Assembly (NCBI RefSeq): GCF_025766255.1
Contig: NW_026516687.1
Coordinates: forward strand, 1-64,000
Reading direction: 5' to 3'
Source of the DNA: Zychaea mexicana
Taxonomy: Eukaryota; Mucoromycota; Mucoromycetes; Mucorales; Lichtheimiaceae
Length of the DNA: 64,000 bases
The notes beneath the pieces are model-generated. The model was given only the letters and a program-made list of their open reading frames with translations, was not told the origin of the DNA and searched no databases. Both the position numbers and the translations under genes were made by a program. Positions 1-14,530 of the stretch are shown here, one piece after another; positions within the stretch are counted from its first letter, which is position 1; every line of letters begins with the position of its first letter.

Positions 1-25
1 GCCACCAACACCGCTTCCAGAATAA

Positions 26-3000
26 TTGTCCCGTCCGACTTACCTCTGCTCCAATGGTCAGGAATATTTTCGATCAAGCCAAGCCAGTCTTTGCCTCGGT
101 GCAAGATGCCTCGACCGCTTTGAGGACATCGTTGGCTCGTATAGCCAAGACATGGATTCCAACTGGTGCCGCTTGCTCCCACGCATGTTGTCTCCAGATC
201 AACGCTCCTGGTTCACCAACCACCTCAAGCCCCATGGTGAGTTCCCTTGGTCGTTCGCGCGCAAAGCCATCATCGCCAAGTATGGAATCCAGGATGCCGA
301 ACGTCAAGCCCAATGCATGCAAGAGTTGTTTAACTTGCGCATGAGCCGTAATGAATCGGTGGAACGGTACACCGACCGTTTTCACAAGATCCGCAGAGAA
401 GCTGGCTGCGAGGACAGCAAGGTCATCGCCGCTCTTTACATCAATTCGTTGCTTCCGGAGCTCACACAGCATGTTGCTTTGAGCCAAGCTCATCTGCCGG
501 CCAGCCAACGGGCTTCCACTGACCAAGCTGCAAACTTGGCGCGCACGCTGTACGGCAAGGTAGTTGTGTCAAAACACAGCAAAGAAGGTGCTTCTCTGGA
601 TACTATTTCCGTAGTAGGTTCAAGTTCCCCTTGGTCCTCGCCTGTCGCTGCTAAAAACAACAAGGGAAAGAAGAAGGTCTCTGCTGGCAAGGTCTGCCGT
701 TTGCACGGTGCTGGCCGCCATTCGACAGAAGAATGCCGCATGCTGACAGGTGTTCGCAACAATGGTTCGTCTGGCAAGGTTTCAAAGCACACGAGTGCGT
801 CGTCGTCGTCGTCTGGTGTGGTTCCAAGTGCTGGTTCTGCGGGTTTGGGAGGCTTGTCGTCGCCATCGTCAGGTGGTAAGAAGTGTTTCCGCTGTGGTGC
901 CCCTTGGGACAAAACGCACAGATGTCAAGTCAACCATTTGGCTATTCGTTCAGCAACTTTGGCTTCCGAGTCATCGTCTGCTTCTGGCTCCGCACCAGTC
1001 ACCCCGGCTTCCGAGCCAATCCCTTCTCTTCCTTCTTCGGCTCCCGCGCCGATCCCTGCTGCTGTTGCCTCCGTGGCTCACACGGCACCATCACCATCTT
1101 CTGCCCCGTTCTCGTCTCTTTCTCTGGAAGACGCGGTTATGGAAGAGGTCGATGCTTCACTTCACAAAGCTTGTTATGATTGTAAGTCTTCACATGATTT
1201 TTCACGTCATCTTTACAAGAATACTAAAGCTTTTTATGTACCGGTTACTATACAGGAGTATGAAACCTGGGCGTTTGTTGATCCGGGTGCCACATTTTCG
1301 GCAATCACTCCTTCGCTGCGGTCGTTTCTGGGTCTGTCTGTCACTCCCATGAAAGGAAAGGTCAACTTGGCTGCTCCTGGCCCGAGCATTAGTAGAATTG
1401 GTCATACAAACGAAATAAAGATTTTACACAACGGAATCACTGCCTCACATTCTTTTGAAGTCTTTGAATTCAATGCTGATGCCGAAGTATCTATTGGCTC
1501 AGATCTCATGCCTCTTATTGGTATTTACTTGAAAGGGCTCGCCTCTTGCTGGCACCGCTCTTCTCGTCCTAGCTTGCCTGAACCAGAAGATTTACCTGAA
1601 CCAAACAATTCTCCTGCTGGTACACCAGAGCAACACAAACAATTTCTTGAATCTATTCAACCTTACATACAGGAAAATATAAACATTCCTCCTTCTGCTT
1701 TTTGCACTCTTCCCGAATCGGTTGTTCGTATTCACACACCTGAAGGAAAAGTTGTAAATCGGCGTCAATATCCTTTAGCAGACAAATTGATTCCTATTCT
1801 TCAAACACAGATAGATCAATGGTTAGCTGATGGTATTATCAAACACGCTCCTCCTGGTAATGCATGGAACAATCCTATGACATTTGCACCCAAAAAGGAT
1901 CCGAAAACAGGATTGCCTACATCCTATCGACCTTGTATTGATACTAGGGCACTGAACGCCTTATGTACAACTGAAGAGTCCTATCCAATCCCTCTTTGCT
2001 CCGATATTGCAAGACGGATGAAAAACGCGACTGTCTTCACTTGTCTTGATTTGAAATCCGCTTTCACACGCTTCAAAGTACACGAAGAAGATCAAGCAAA
2101 ACTCTCATTTACCTTTAACGATCGACAATATTCCTTTGTGGGATGTCCGTTTGGTATCCGTTTCTTGAGCAGTTTATTTATGAAATGTGTTCATATCATC
2201 TTTAATGGTGTGAAGCACGTGGATTCTTATATTGATGACATCATTGTCTTCTCTGACACTATGGAAGAACACGTACATCACGTACAAGACGCTATTAGTC
2301 GTCTCTCCAAGGTCAATCTCGTGCTCAACAGTGACAAATGCTCCTGGGCTCAAAAGTCAGTCTACCTCCTTGGTTACTGTCTTCATGCTGGTGGTATTTC
2401 TCTGGATAAACGCAAAGTTGCTAACGTCCATGACTGGAATTTACCTCAAACTGGCCATAACATACAACAATTTCTTGGATTAGTGAACTTCTTCCGACAA
2501 TCCATTCCCAAGGTGGCTATGCTCACAGCTCCCCTTGACAAGCTCCGCAACATAAAGGATTTATCCGGGCACTGGACAGAAGAACACACCATCGCTTTTA
2601 ACAATATCAAAGCTGCTTTGGAATCTGCTCCTGTCTTAAGCCAACCTGATGAATCTTTGCCTTATTATGTGGCAACGGATGCTTCTGACACTGGTATTGG
2701 TTGCTGTCTTTACCAAATCAAAAACAACCGATATCAATACATTGGTTTCATGGCACGTGCTTTAAACAAAGCTGAAACGTCATATAGTGTCACAAAGCGT
2801 GAACTTTTAGCAGTTGTCTTCAGTTTTCGCAAATTCCACAAGTATCTATGGGGTAACAGATTCACACTCTTTACTGATCATAAAGCTTTAACTTATCTGC
2901 ACACACAAGTTGTAGCAAATCCGATGATGGTTACCTGGTATGACACTATCTTTGACTATGACTTTGAAGTGGTTCATCTACCTGGTATGCAAAACATCTT

Positions 3001-4591
3001 ACCGGACACGCTCAGCCGTCTTTTTATGCCAAAGAAGCTGGCGGGGGATGATACTACAGGAAAAAGAATCGCTCCTTCACCATATTTGGGTAAACTCAAA
3101 AAGTCACAACAAAACAAAAACGGCTTTTCTTCTTCTTCTCAATCCCTCACTCAACGTGCTGCAACACTCGTCGAATACATGACACCACCCGAGAATGAAC
3201 GTGCTAATCTCCTGGTACAAGCGCATCTCAATGGCCATTTCGGTACTGATTCAATCATCAATGAAATGCACAGCCAAGGCCTACACTGGTCAACTATAAA
3301 GAAAGACGCTTTAAACACCGTTGCTAATTGTCCAGACTGTCAACGTTTCAATATTGGCAAACACGGTTATCACCCACTTCGTAGCATCGCTGCAGATAAA
3401 CCTGGCGATCACTGGGCTATTGACCTAGGCGATTTAAACTGCACTACACCTCGTGGTAACAACTATATTTTGGTCATGGTTGATTTATTTTCTCGCTACG
3501 TTATTTTACGTGCTCTTCCTGACAAGACCGCACTTACCATTGCTATGAATCTCGTTCAAATCTTTGGAGACTTTGGTTACCCAAAAATCCTACAAATGGA
3601 TCGTGGTTCTGAATTCAGCAATGAAGTCGTTCGTCATCTATTGGAAAACTGTGCCGTCGACAGACGCCTCATTACGCAATACAATCCTAGAGCAAATGGC
3701 TGCGCAGAAAAATGGGTTCATACGACGAAGAGCGTGATCGTTAAACGTTTACACGGAAAAAAGGATGATTGGGATCTGTTCCTTCCAAGTGCACAACTTG
3801 CTATCAATAACAAGCATGCTGCCTTGCATCGTTCCCGTCCGTTTTCGGTCATGTTCGCTCGTCAACCTAATCTCTGGCAAGACTACAGCAATTTGATACA
3901 GGAAGGCATTGAGGATCAGATTCGTTACACTGACAAAAGAGAGGAACAGATGGCTGAGGTTGTCATTCCTGCTCTTCGTGACCGGATCAAAGCTCTACAC
4001 CAAGCACAAGAAGGGAAATTCGCAAAGAAGTTCCGTATTTTGAAGGAATTCCCTATCGGCAGTAAGGTTATGGTCGTCAGCATGAATCGTCGATCCAAGA
4101 CCGATGCTCGTTATGAAGGTCCTTACACTGTCCATGGCAAAAACAAAGGGAATGGTCAATACGTTCTTACAGACTCTACAGGCGCCCTTCTGGGTCGTGA
4201 TGTTCCTCCTCATTATATCAAACTGATTTCTCAGGACACCATCGCTTCTGGTGAAGATTTCTTTGAAGTTCAGTCTATTGTGGATCACCAAGGTTCTCCT
4301 GGCAATTATAAGTATCTTGTTCGTTGGAAAGGATATGGGCCTGAAGACGATACCTGGGAACCCATCGAGCATTTCAATGACTTGACGCTGATTGAAAAAT
4401 ATTGGCAACGTCGAGACGATAGCAATTCAAATCAGGGTAAGCGATTGCCTCCTCGGCTTCGTAACACTCACAACCAAGCAAAGCAGGCAAAACAGGCACA
4501 GCCACCTCAGCCTCGCCAAACGCAAAGCAAACGCAAACAAACTGCATCACTACGTCGTTCTGAACGCAACGTCAAACGCAGACGCACTTAA
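26..4591 (+). CDS. Gypsy Gag-Pol polyprotein with chromodomain (5' partial)
   Basis: Single fused Gag-Pol frame of about 1521 codons. Domains in order: a retrotransposon gag-like region (residues about 20-190), a Cys/His zinc knuckle (about 287-300, [14 protein letters not shown]), an aspartic protease site near residue 419 (VDPGAT), reverse transcriptase with the YIDD box at 735-738, RNase H (ATDASD, about 883), integrase with an HHCC finger (about 1075-1120) and D1133, D1192, E1228 (DD35E spacing), and a chromodomain (about 1410-1460, [15 protein letters not shown]). The frame has no ATG at its listed start and a stop just upstream (23-25). Gag-like sequence continues in another frame over positions 30-105, so there is probably a frameshift near 100-125 and the true start lies further left. 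The protease has Pro where D-S/T-G is usual. The tail is basic. Confidence 0.92.
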   Translation: MSRPTYLCSNGQEYFRSSQASLCLGARCLDRFEDIVGSYSQDMDSNWCRLLPRMLSPDQRSWFTNHLKPHGEFPWSFARKAIIAKYGIQDAERQAQCMQELFNLRMSRNESVERYTDRFHKIRREAGCEDSKVIAALYINSLLPELTQHVALSQAHLPASQRASTDQAANLARTLYGKVVVSKHSKEGASLDTISVVGSSSPWSSPVAAKNNKGKKKVSAGKVCRLHGAGRHSTEECRMLTGVRNNGSSGKVSKHTSASSSSSGVVPSAGSAGLGGLSSPSSGGKKCFRCGAPWDKTHRCQVNHLAIRSATLASESSSASGSAPVTPASEPIPSLPSSAPAPIPAAVASVAHTAPSPSSAPFSSLSLEDAVMEEVDASLHKACYDCKSSHDFSRHLYKNTKAFYVPVTIQEYETWAFVDPGATFSAITPSLRSFLGLSVTPMKGKVNLAAPGPSISRIGHTNEIKILHNGITASHSFEVFEFNADAEVSIGSDLMPLIGIYLKGLASCWHRSSRPSLPEPEDLPEPNNSPAGTPEQHKQFLESIQPYIQENINIPPSAFCTLPESVVRIHTPEGKVVNRRQYPLADKLIPILQTQIDQWLADGIIKHAPPGNAWNNPMTFAPKKDPKTGLPTSYRPCIDTRALNALCTTEESYPIPLCSDIARRMKNATVFTCLDLKSAFTRFKVHEEDQAKLSFTFNDRQYSFVGCPFGIRFLSSLFMKCVHIIFNGVKHVDSYIDDIIVFSDTMEEHVHHVQDAISRLSKVNLVLNSDKCSWAQKSVYLLGYCLHAGGISLDKRKVANVHDWNLPQTGHNIQQFLGLVNFFRQSIPKVAMLTAPLDKLRNIKDLSGHWTEEHTIAFNNIKAALESAPVLSQPDESLPYYVATDASDTGIGCCLYQIKNNRYQYIGFMARALNKAETSYSVTKRELLAVVFSFRKFHKYLWGNRFTLFTDHKALTYLHTQVVANPMMVTWYDTIFDYDFEVVHLPGMQNILPDTLSRLFMPKKLAGDDTTGKRIAPSPYLGKLKKSQQNKNGFSSSSQSLTQRAATLVEYMTPPENERANLLVQAHLNGHFGTDSIINEMHSQGLHWSTIKKDALNTVANCPDCQRFNIGKHGYHPLRSIAADKPGDHWAIDLGDLNCTTPRGNNYILVMVDLFSRYVILRALPDKTALTIAMNLVQIFGDFGYPKILQMDRGSEFSNEVVRHLLENCAVDRRLITQYNPRANGCAEKWVHTTKSVIVKRLHGKKDDWDLFLPSAQLAINNKHAALHRSRPFSVMFARQPNLWQDYSNLIQEGIEDQIRYTDKREEQMAEVVIPALRDRIKALHQAQEGKFAKKFRILKEFPIGSKVMVVSMNRRSKTDARYEGPYTVHGKNKGNGQYVLTDSTGALLGRDVPPHYIKLISQDTIASGEDFFEVQSIVDHQGSPGNYKYLVRWKGYGPEDDTWEPIEHFNDLTLIEKYWQRRDDSNSNQGKRLPPRLRNTHNQAKQAKQAQPPQPRQTQSKRKQTASLRRSERNVKRRRT

Positions 4592-4743
4592 AGACATCGT
4601 CTTTCTCCATATCTTTTTCCCATCAAAGTTCCCTTGGGTTTTTACATAACTGGAGTTTTCTGACACCGTCACTTCTCTTAATACTGAAGGCTAGTGCAAT
4701 GCAACAACTTATCTTACGGTTGTTCCAACCTGGCAGGGGGCAA

Positions 4744-5159
4744 TGTTGTATCCAACATGATCAATAACACATATTCTTTAATTGGTCATTAACGATTGCT
4801 GTTATTTCCCTCATAACCTCACTTGTGCGGACATTTCTTTATTCATACACATCTTGGTGAAACACCGATCAGCTATGCTCAGGAAGAAGTTGTCATTATT
4901 CGGATCACGTAATTCACATTAGCTACTATCTGAGGCATTTACCCGGATGTACCTTTTACTCACGCATCATACATTACTTAATCCTATATAATTGATTTGT
5001 AACATCAATTCATCCGTTCAATGCACACGCTGTGGTAGTTGCCAAGGATAAGCCATTTCTTATAAATAGTGAGAACTTTTGTTATCATAATAAACCAGTT
5101 TCAATTCCTTTCGGGTCTCGTTGACTTATTCTGTCTCTTTTGGTTTATTGGATATTACA
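4744..5159 (+). repeat. 3' LTR of the Gypsy element
   Basis: Starts TGTTGTATCCAA immediately after a purine-rich tract and ends TTGGATATTACA, which forms an imperfect terminal inverted repeat. A TATA-like TTATAAATAG lies near 5058 and would suit an LTR promoter. Length is 416 bp. There is no second copy in the window, so the edges rest on the inverted ends and the polypurine tract rather than on comparison with a partner LTR. Confidence 0.82.
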
Positions 5160-7845
5160 CTGTCTGCGTTCCTTGAAAAGCGTTCGCAATATTTTGAACT
5201 GAAGAAAGCTGCCAAAGAGCAGAACAACGCATAAGCGGAAACCAAAGCATCTGTCTCCAAAAAACATGCCATTGACACTATGCATTACTACATCAAAAAA
5301 CTCACGTGGGCCATCGTACGAGAGAGGAGCAAAGAAGTCACCGATAAGCTATTGCCGAAAACGCAGGAGTAGAAGGCGAAGGTAAAGATCTACACTTATT
5401 GATCTACTGCCTCTCTTACGATACTTGAATAGTGTCTGACGTGCCTTCTTTTCGTAAAAGGTCGACAGGTTCTCAAGCTCATCTACTGGTACCAACAAAG
5501 AAACAGACTCCATTAAAAAAAACGCAAAAAGTGACACGGCCGCTTCGTTCTGGTGTCCAGCAATCGAAACCCTTGAAAGTCTGCACTGCAGATGAGCAGC
5601 AAGAAGACGACGAAGCAGCAACATCGGAAGACGCTGAAACGAGTACTCGAAAGATCCGAGCGTTGGTATCAATAATCAAGAGATTACTGGACAAGGCCAC
5701 GGAAGACGTCAGCGCACAGACCATCAAAGATGCTGCTTTTCAAGGGACAAACCTTGCGCATAGTGAATGTAAAGCTGCTGCTCATATTTGCAATGCTCTT
5801 AGACCGTATTACATGCCGGCAAGTGATGAAAATGACGACGACGATACCGATGACAAGGACAGCCTGACGATCCATCAATGTGCGCCACTTGCATACATCA
5901 CCAACACAGCTGTAGCTTTGATCGGTCCTCAATAGAACCAATGGGCCACCTTCCCTTCTGTCGATGAAAAAGACCAATCCCTGCATATATCAACCGACGT
6001 TTTGTACACCCTTTTCTCGGGGGATTTCAAGATCCCAGCTGAGACACCGAAAGGGGAGATTACAAGCAAAAGGGAGGCAGTCGACTGGAGGCGCAAGCGC
6101 GATGTTTTCGGTGCATTTTTCAAGCTTCCCAAGATCCAACAAGCCATGGAATCCAAGAAATTGACTCTTGCGTACCGCGTTACGTTTGTCAATCGCCATA
6201 CAGTGCGGGTGCTTGGTACTAGAACTGTCACGACTGGCGACTCTGATCGGCGGGACAAGGAGACCGCAAAAGAAAAAGAGCAGGACAACTCCTCCGGTGA
6301 TGACGACAGCAATATTGGAAGCGATGAGGGTACAAGTGTGGCTAAAGTCGCAAGCAAAGGACAAGCGTCTCGATCGAAAGGAAAAGGGCGAGCGGGAGCG
6401 GGATTGTCTGGAAAGAACAGATCAGCGAAGGCACGTAAGAAGAAAAAGCAAAAAGCGCAGCGTCGCAAGCGAAAAAGTCAAGATGAGGAACGGCGGCCAA
6501 GGAAACGACATGCAGCACAGAAGGAAGACAAGGCAGATATTGAAGAACTCAAGACTAATTTGGGGCAGAGGATCCGCAGGTTGGCAAGTCGACTACCTGG
6601 CTTACTAAAAGAATGTGGGACTCTTGAAGAGAAGCGCGCCGACATTGGAAGACAGTTCCGTCGTCGGACCAAGATGAAGGAAGCTTGGATCTTGAGCTAT
6701 ATCAAGAGCTTCAGGCTGCAAGAGCTGCAATCCGCCATGTAGAAGCAGACGTTGCGCAAACCCGCAGGCAACTTGCTGACGCAAGGTCGCAGTTGTACGT
6801 CGCAGAAATGCATTGTATCGGCAAGGACGTGGCCAAGGGAATTGTCCCTGACGATAAGATCGAGGTATGGTCAAGTTAACTTGTTCTATACTACGCACAT
6901 GGCATCGACGAGAAAGTAATTAATATGCTTGCGGTTATTTGATAATTTGTTCAGTCAACTGTCCAAAAGACCATTCTCGAATCTCTGCAAAACAACAATC
7001 CATTGGCTGTGGCTGGTATCGACCCAGGACATGTCGTCGCTGCTACTGCTGTATTAACGACTACCACTCACATCTTTGATACCATACAGCAATACACCGA
7101 TGGATTAATTGCACCATTGCCACCATCTTTTGCATCATCATCAGCAACAACGCAAGAACAAGGCATACCACAGCAATCATCAATATCGTTGCCAACCCCC
7201 TTGCCTAAACCACATATTTACACGTCGAAGAAGAAAAACTCTGCAACATTTGCAACGAAACACCAAAAACGGCGCGAGATCTTCAAAAGGAAGGGTATCG
7301 ACGATGCAGATAGACGGTATAAGGAAGGTCGCACTCGTGAGCTGCGTCATAAAATATACCACAGCAAATTAGCTTCGGCTTGGCGCCTACCTGGGATCAA
7401 ATCCACATTGCATTTCTTTGGTTCGTGGCGGGCCGGCAACAAAGGGTTCAAGAAGCACCAACAAGGTGCAAGCAAAAAATTAAAGCAAGAACTGGACGCA
7501 CCGGAAAACAGCCATCTGTGCATCACTGACGAGTACCGGTCCAGCAAGACTTGCCCATAATGCCACGAGCCAACAACACTGCAAAAATACCGTGGCGAGG
7601 ATGGAAAGCTGCGACCGGCGAACGGCGCTCTCAAGTGCACGAAGCTTACGTGCCCCAGTCGCAGCCAAAGTACGTTCAATCGCGATGCAGTAGGCGGATT
7701 CAACATTGCTGTGATAGGGATGACAAAGGTTATGTCTGCAAATAGCACCCCTATGCCCCCCTTTTCCCGATCACGTGCACCCACCTACATCCTCTCACCC
7801 GCTTTTCAGCGATTCAAGAGCGCGAAGCTGGATAAAAAAGAGTAG
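5160..7845 (+). pseudogene. Fanzor-type (eukaryotic TnpB-like) RNA-guided nuclease gene, broken
   Basis: Established: Fanzors are eukaryotic relatives of IS200/IS605 TnpB with a split RuvC nuclease and an inserted zinc finger. Seen: RuvC-I-like AGIDPGH (Asp codon 7021-7023); DEYRSSKTCP (7528-7557) leading into a zinc finger with Cys codons at 7552, 7561, 7636 and 7651; then RuvC-III-like NRDAVGGFNIAV (Asp codon 7684-7686); end at 7845. Upstream are a Lys/Arg-rich linker (about 6330-6540), a helical segment and a conserved-looking N-terminal part (5432 on). A 90-nt intron (6865-6954) joins frames cleanly. Lesions: TAA 5232, frameshift near 5345, TAG 5933 with the same frame open afterwards, frameshift near 6690, and TAA 7558 between two zinc-ligand Cys codons. 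The usual RuvC-II acidic residue is not evident (FFGSW); the Glu of DEY may be the alternative glutamate described in some Fanzors. The 5' part (5160-5381) is less certain. The LTR abuts its 5' side. Confidence 0.8.
6865..6954 (+). other. Probable intron in the Fanzor-like relic
   Basis: GTATGG donor and TTGTTCAG acceptor. The 90-nt length keeps frame 1 continuous from the helical linker into the RuvC-I segment and removes the only stops between them. A second candidate intron is 5382-5432. Spliceosomal introns argue that the gene was resident in a eukaryotic genome before it decayed. Confidence 0.6.
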
Positions 7846-8076
7846 AAACGCCTGTATTTTCCAACTCAGCACAATAATCTTACTATGTGCTAGCATTTAT
7901 AGCAACAGACAAATCAACACACTCCTTTTTCTTCTCTATTATTCTTTTATATATATGTATAAAAAGCTGATATATAAAGCGACATGGATTTGTAGTGAGT
8001 TGTGAAGGTTTCGGGTTAGGGAGGGTAAAAAAACAATTATAAAAATCTCTAGAACTATATGTTATCTTTTAATATT

Positions 8077-11604
<3,528 letters not shown>

Positions 11605-13602
11605 GAGCGAAAGAAAGAAGTAGAGAAAGAAGGAAAAAGTGGGGAGTACGCGGTCTTTTCTATTTGGTTCGTTTTTTTTTTTTGCTGTCAGAGAGGAAGG
11701 AGTATTGGGCTATTAACTTGCTAAAGATAGCATATGAGCGAATCATTGAAAGGCCGAACTTTAACACCACCCGTATTAGCATGTCTTACGTGTGCGCTTC
11801 CTATGTAGAACACCCGCAGTGTTGTGTCTTGTCTTTTCAGTTTAAATGAAATAAATGGCCGAAACAGAGATGAAGTGGAAAGTTTATATTAGAAAAAAAG
11901 GCCTTGCTTCTATTTGCAGGTCAAGTGCAGTGGGAAATGCTACGAAACAAGTAAATTTGCTCTTTTACATCGAACGTGTATTCTAATGGATGGATGGATG
12001 CTGCGTCGTCGTTTACCCGAAAGAGGACTGAGTGAAGGATGTGGGAGGTGATGATTGGAGGCACTTTCTGGTGTTTGGGTCAGATCAAGGAATTTACCAG
12101 CTCAGCCATCATCATCATCATCGCAAATTGTCTATTTTCTTAATTTCCACTGTTGCCCCCGTTTACGGTCAACTGACGCTAGTTAGCAGTTATTCTGTCT
12201 GATGGAGACAAGTGGTGGCAGTGTTGTACTTTTTGTAGCACCGTGCAATTGTGGACTGTCCTTGCCGTTCCGTTTTTACTGCTTTGCCATTTTACCGTCA
12301 TGGCAAATTATTCCGCTGCTGCCTGTCTGATTGTTATCGGATTCCGCATATAACGTGGTAAATTACTACGCTCTGCTGTGTACGACAAACAAACTAAAAA
12401 TCAGGGAGCTGCTTACCAATATTGATGGCTTGAATATCTGCAGCATGCAACCTGCCCGGGTGATCGTTGTTGTTGTTGTTGTTGTTGTTGTTGCTAACCC
12501 AACTAACAATACGGTTTTCCATTCTTGTCTTTACTTAAGCGTGTTTGTGCACCCGATTCTTTGGCCCAGCTTTTCCTTTGAAATGTTCTCTTTGACTACT
12601 AACCACATGTGGGCGATCGCTTCTGCTCACTTGTATAATTTAAACAACTAAGCTAAGCTAACAAAGGCAAGTTTGCTGTAGTAGCCTAATATATCAGCTG
12701 TGTAACACATCTTTTCATTGTTTTTATTTTCAAATCATGCTCTTATGCATCATAATAACGATATAGATGCATGAAAAAGGAACATCATAGCTGCTATCAA
12801 TGATCACCTGTCAAAATCGATAGGCCATGACCTTCTCCAGCTTTCCAGTGATGGAAGGAATATGTTATTAACTACCTTATTATTATATAGACTCTATATA
12901 TGCTACATGGATGTAAAATTCTATTTTAAAAATGATCTTGTGTTGCATTATATATAGCACTATTCGATCCTTCGAGAAGTGAATTGATTTACGCATTCTG
13001 GTTTTTTTTTTGGAAATATGCGGCGCATATTCTGTCATAGAGTGCTGTATAACCTATTGTATGTATACAATTATCATCATTCATACACTCGTGGCCGAGC
13101 TGTGTGATTGTTGCTACATAATATCTGGAAGTGATTGATGCTGTAGCATGATGACGATATGCGTTGTACATAGTAGTCAGAAGCTTTTCAGATCCAAAAA
13201 GTAATTTTCCCCGGCCACTCATAAAAGGCACGCTTCTAATTATGTATGTATTGTAGACAATTATATGACGTGATTCCAGTGTTCCTCTGTCAGACCATTA
13301 TTGTAATTGTGGCTCACTGAAAGTGCTACATACTACAGTGCTTCGGTAAATCAAATTGATTCTGGTGCTGCAACTGCAACTGTGATAACAACAGAAGGTC
13401 ATGATTTTTAAGAGAAACAGTTAAATCATGAATGTTTTGACGTATCACCATAGGTAATTCTTTTGCTGAGCGATCAAAAATAGATTGCTCTGTTGATAAT
13501 TGAGCATTCTCTTGCTACGGATTTGGTTATATGTATATACATTTTTATTGCTTGAATTTAAGATTGAGGAAGGTTTATTATTGGTATCGGTATCGAGCAC
13601 TA
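11605..13602. other. Intergenic region, no supported gene
   Basis: About 2 kb between the SERCA start and the DUF4291 gene end. It holds the SERCA promoter (poly-T near 11670), a GTT microsatellite at about 12466-12495 and AT-rich filler. The short open frames here are low-complexity or lack any recognisable domain. Confidence 0.6.
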
Positions 13603-14289
13603 TCACCACTTGTTTTCCTCTTTATAAACGCGTTCCACGGGTACCCAAATCGCCACAGGATTGTGGGCCTGTTGTAGCCTAGTCCTCATCTCTTCGACGT
13701 ATGGTGTGATGTCTTCAATGGATACAATCCATTCCGTAGCATAGCGACGTAACGTGTTGCCTCGCAACCCAAGCTGTATCGCCCGTCGTTCCATCCTAGT
13801 AAACTCGAGATTCGGTTTGTAATCAGGATCCCACTGCCGTCTCACCTCGCTTGCTTTCTTAATCTTTTCGTAGTTCTCCTTGGTGCCGTGGACTTCTTCA
13901 ATAAAACGACTTCCAACAGCGTCAGCTACGATGCTGTCAAATGCGTCTCGTTTAATGCGAATCGCCAAAGTACGCTCCTGACGCGGTTTGGTATTCCAGC
14001 CACACCGGTACTGCATCCATGCAAAGCTCGTCTTGATCCAGGACATTCGGTCAAAGCTGAAACTGCTGCTTCCAAAGCGTTGGTGTTCGACCGCGTACGT
14101 AGCAATACTTGGTGAATAGGCTTGATAGACGACAATGGAATCATCATCGAATTGTCCAATAATGTGTCGGCCCTTGTCTGGTAAACCGTGCGCTTGTTGG
14201 TCAATGTATGGTTCGAGCGTCAGTGTTTTGGGAAGGTTTCTAGGAGCGGAGAACATGGCTATGCCAAAACTAGTGTTCTTTGTGCACAA
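13603..14289 (-). CDS. DUF4291 domain protein
   Basis: Single-exon gene of up to 228 residues; a second Met at residue 12 (14256) is an equally good start. Seen: the family core DDSIVVYQAYSPSIATYAVE, then FSFDRMSWIKTSFAWMQYRCGW, RQERTLAIRIKRDAFD, and a C-terminal half with VRRQWDPDYKP and RRAIQLGLRGNTLRRY. This is the DUF4291 architecture at about full length. The family occurs in bacteria and scattered fungi; its biochemical function is unknown to me. It lies about 240 bp downstream of an F-box gene on the same strand. The lack of introns, unusual for this neighbourhood, would fit ancient transfer from bacteria, but this is inference. The family call is firm; the role is open. Confidence 0.86.
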   Translation of the reverse strand: MCTKNTSFGIAMFSAPRNLPKTLTLEPYIDQQAHGLPDKGRHIIGQFDDDSIVVYQAYSPSIATYAVEHQRFGSSSFSFDRMSWIKTSFAWMQYRCGWNTKPRQERTLAIRIKRDAFDSIVADAVGSRFIEEVHGTKENYEKIKKASEVRRQWDPDYKPNLEFTRMERRAIQLGLRGNTLRRYATEWIVSIEDITPYVEEMRTRLQQAHNPVAIWVPVERVYKEENKW

Positions 14290-14530
14290 GAGAGAGTTTT
14301 CTTATTTTCGCCTCATCAAAGGCAAGCATTGCTACTTATATTAGAATCATTAAAAAAGAGCTGCGCCACACAATAGCCATTTGCGTAACCATAGGATGAT
14401 GACAAGGAAGCACAAGAGGTCCATGTTTGTAGATCCGCAGGATGCATGAATCCGCAGCACGTAATAAACATATCAACCGTTTTTATGCATGGAAAAAGGA
14501 AAAAGAGGGAGGGGTATTTTATCAGGCTAT

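Larger units (their letters stand above)
1..5159 (+). mobile_element. Ty3/Gypsy chromovirus LTR retrotransposon, 3' portion
   Basis: Seen: one long gag-pol frame, a short 3' untranslated stretch (4592-4743), a purine-rich polypurine tract at about 4732-4743, then a 416-bp LTR (4744-5159). The 5' LTR and the start of gag lie left of the window. A C-terminal chromodomain places it among chromoviruses, whose integrases are known to favour particular chromatin. The pol frame is intact over about 4.5 kb, so the copy looks young. The right LTR edge falls directly on sequence that reads as part of the Fanzor-like gene, so the element probably inserted into that gene. The target-site duplication cannot be checked because the left end is missing. 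Confidence 0.93.

Noticed and set aside
74..912. Long antisense frames over the Gypsy gag region
   Set aside because: They are shadows of the sense gag-pol frame with no domain of their own.
5933..5935. Stop codon reassignment or programmed readthrough in the Fanzor-like gene
   Set aside because: Other genes in the window use TAA, TAG and TGA as normal ends, and the gene also has frameshifts, so decay is simpler.
12331..12651. 106-codon frame with a polyvaline run
   Set aside because: The valines come from a GTT microsatellite; no domain and no coding signature.
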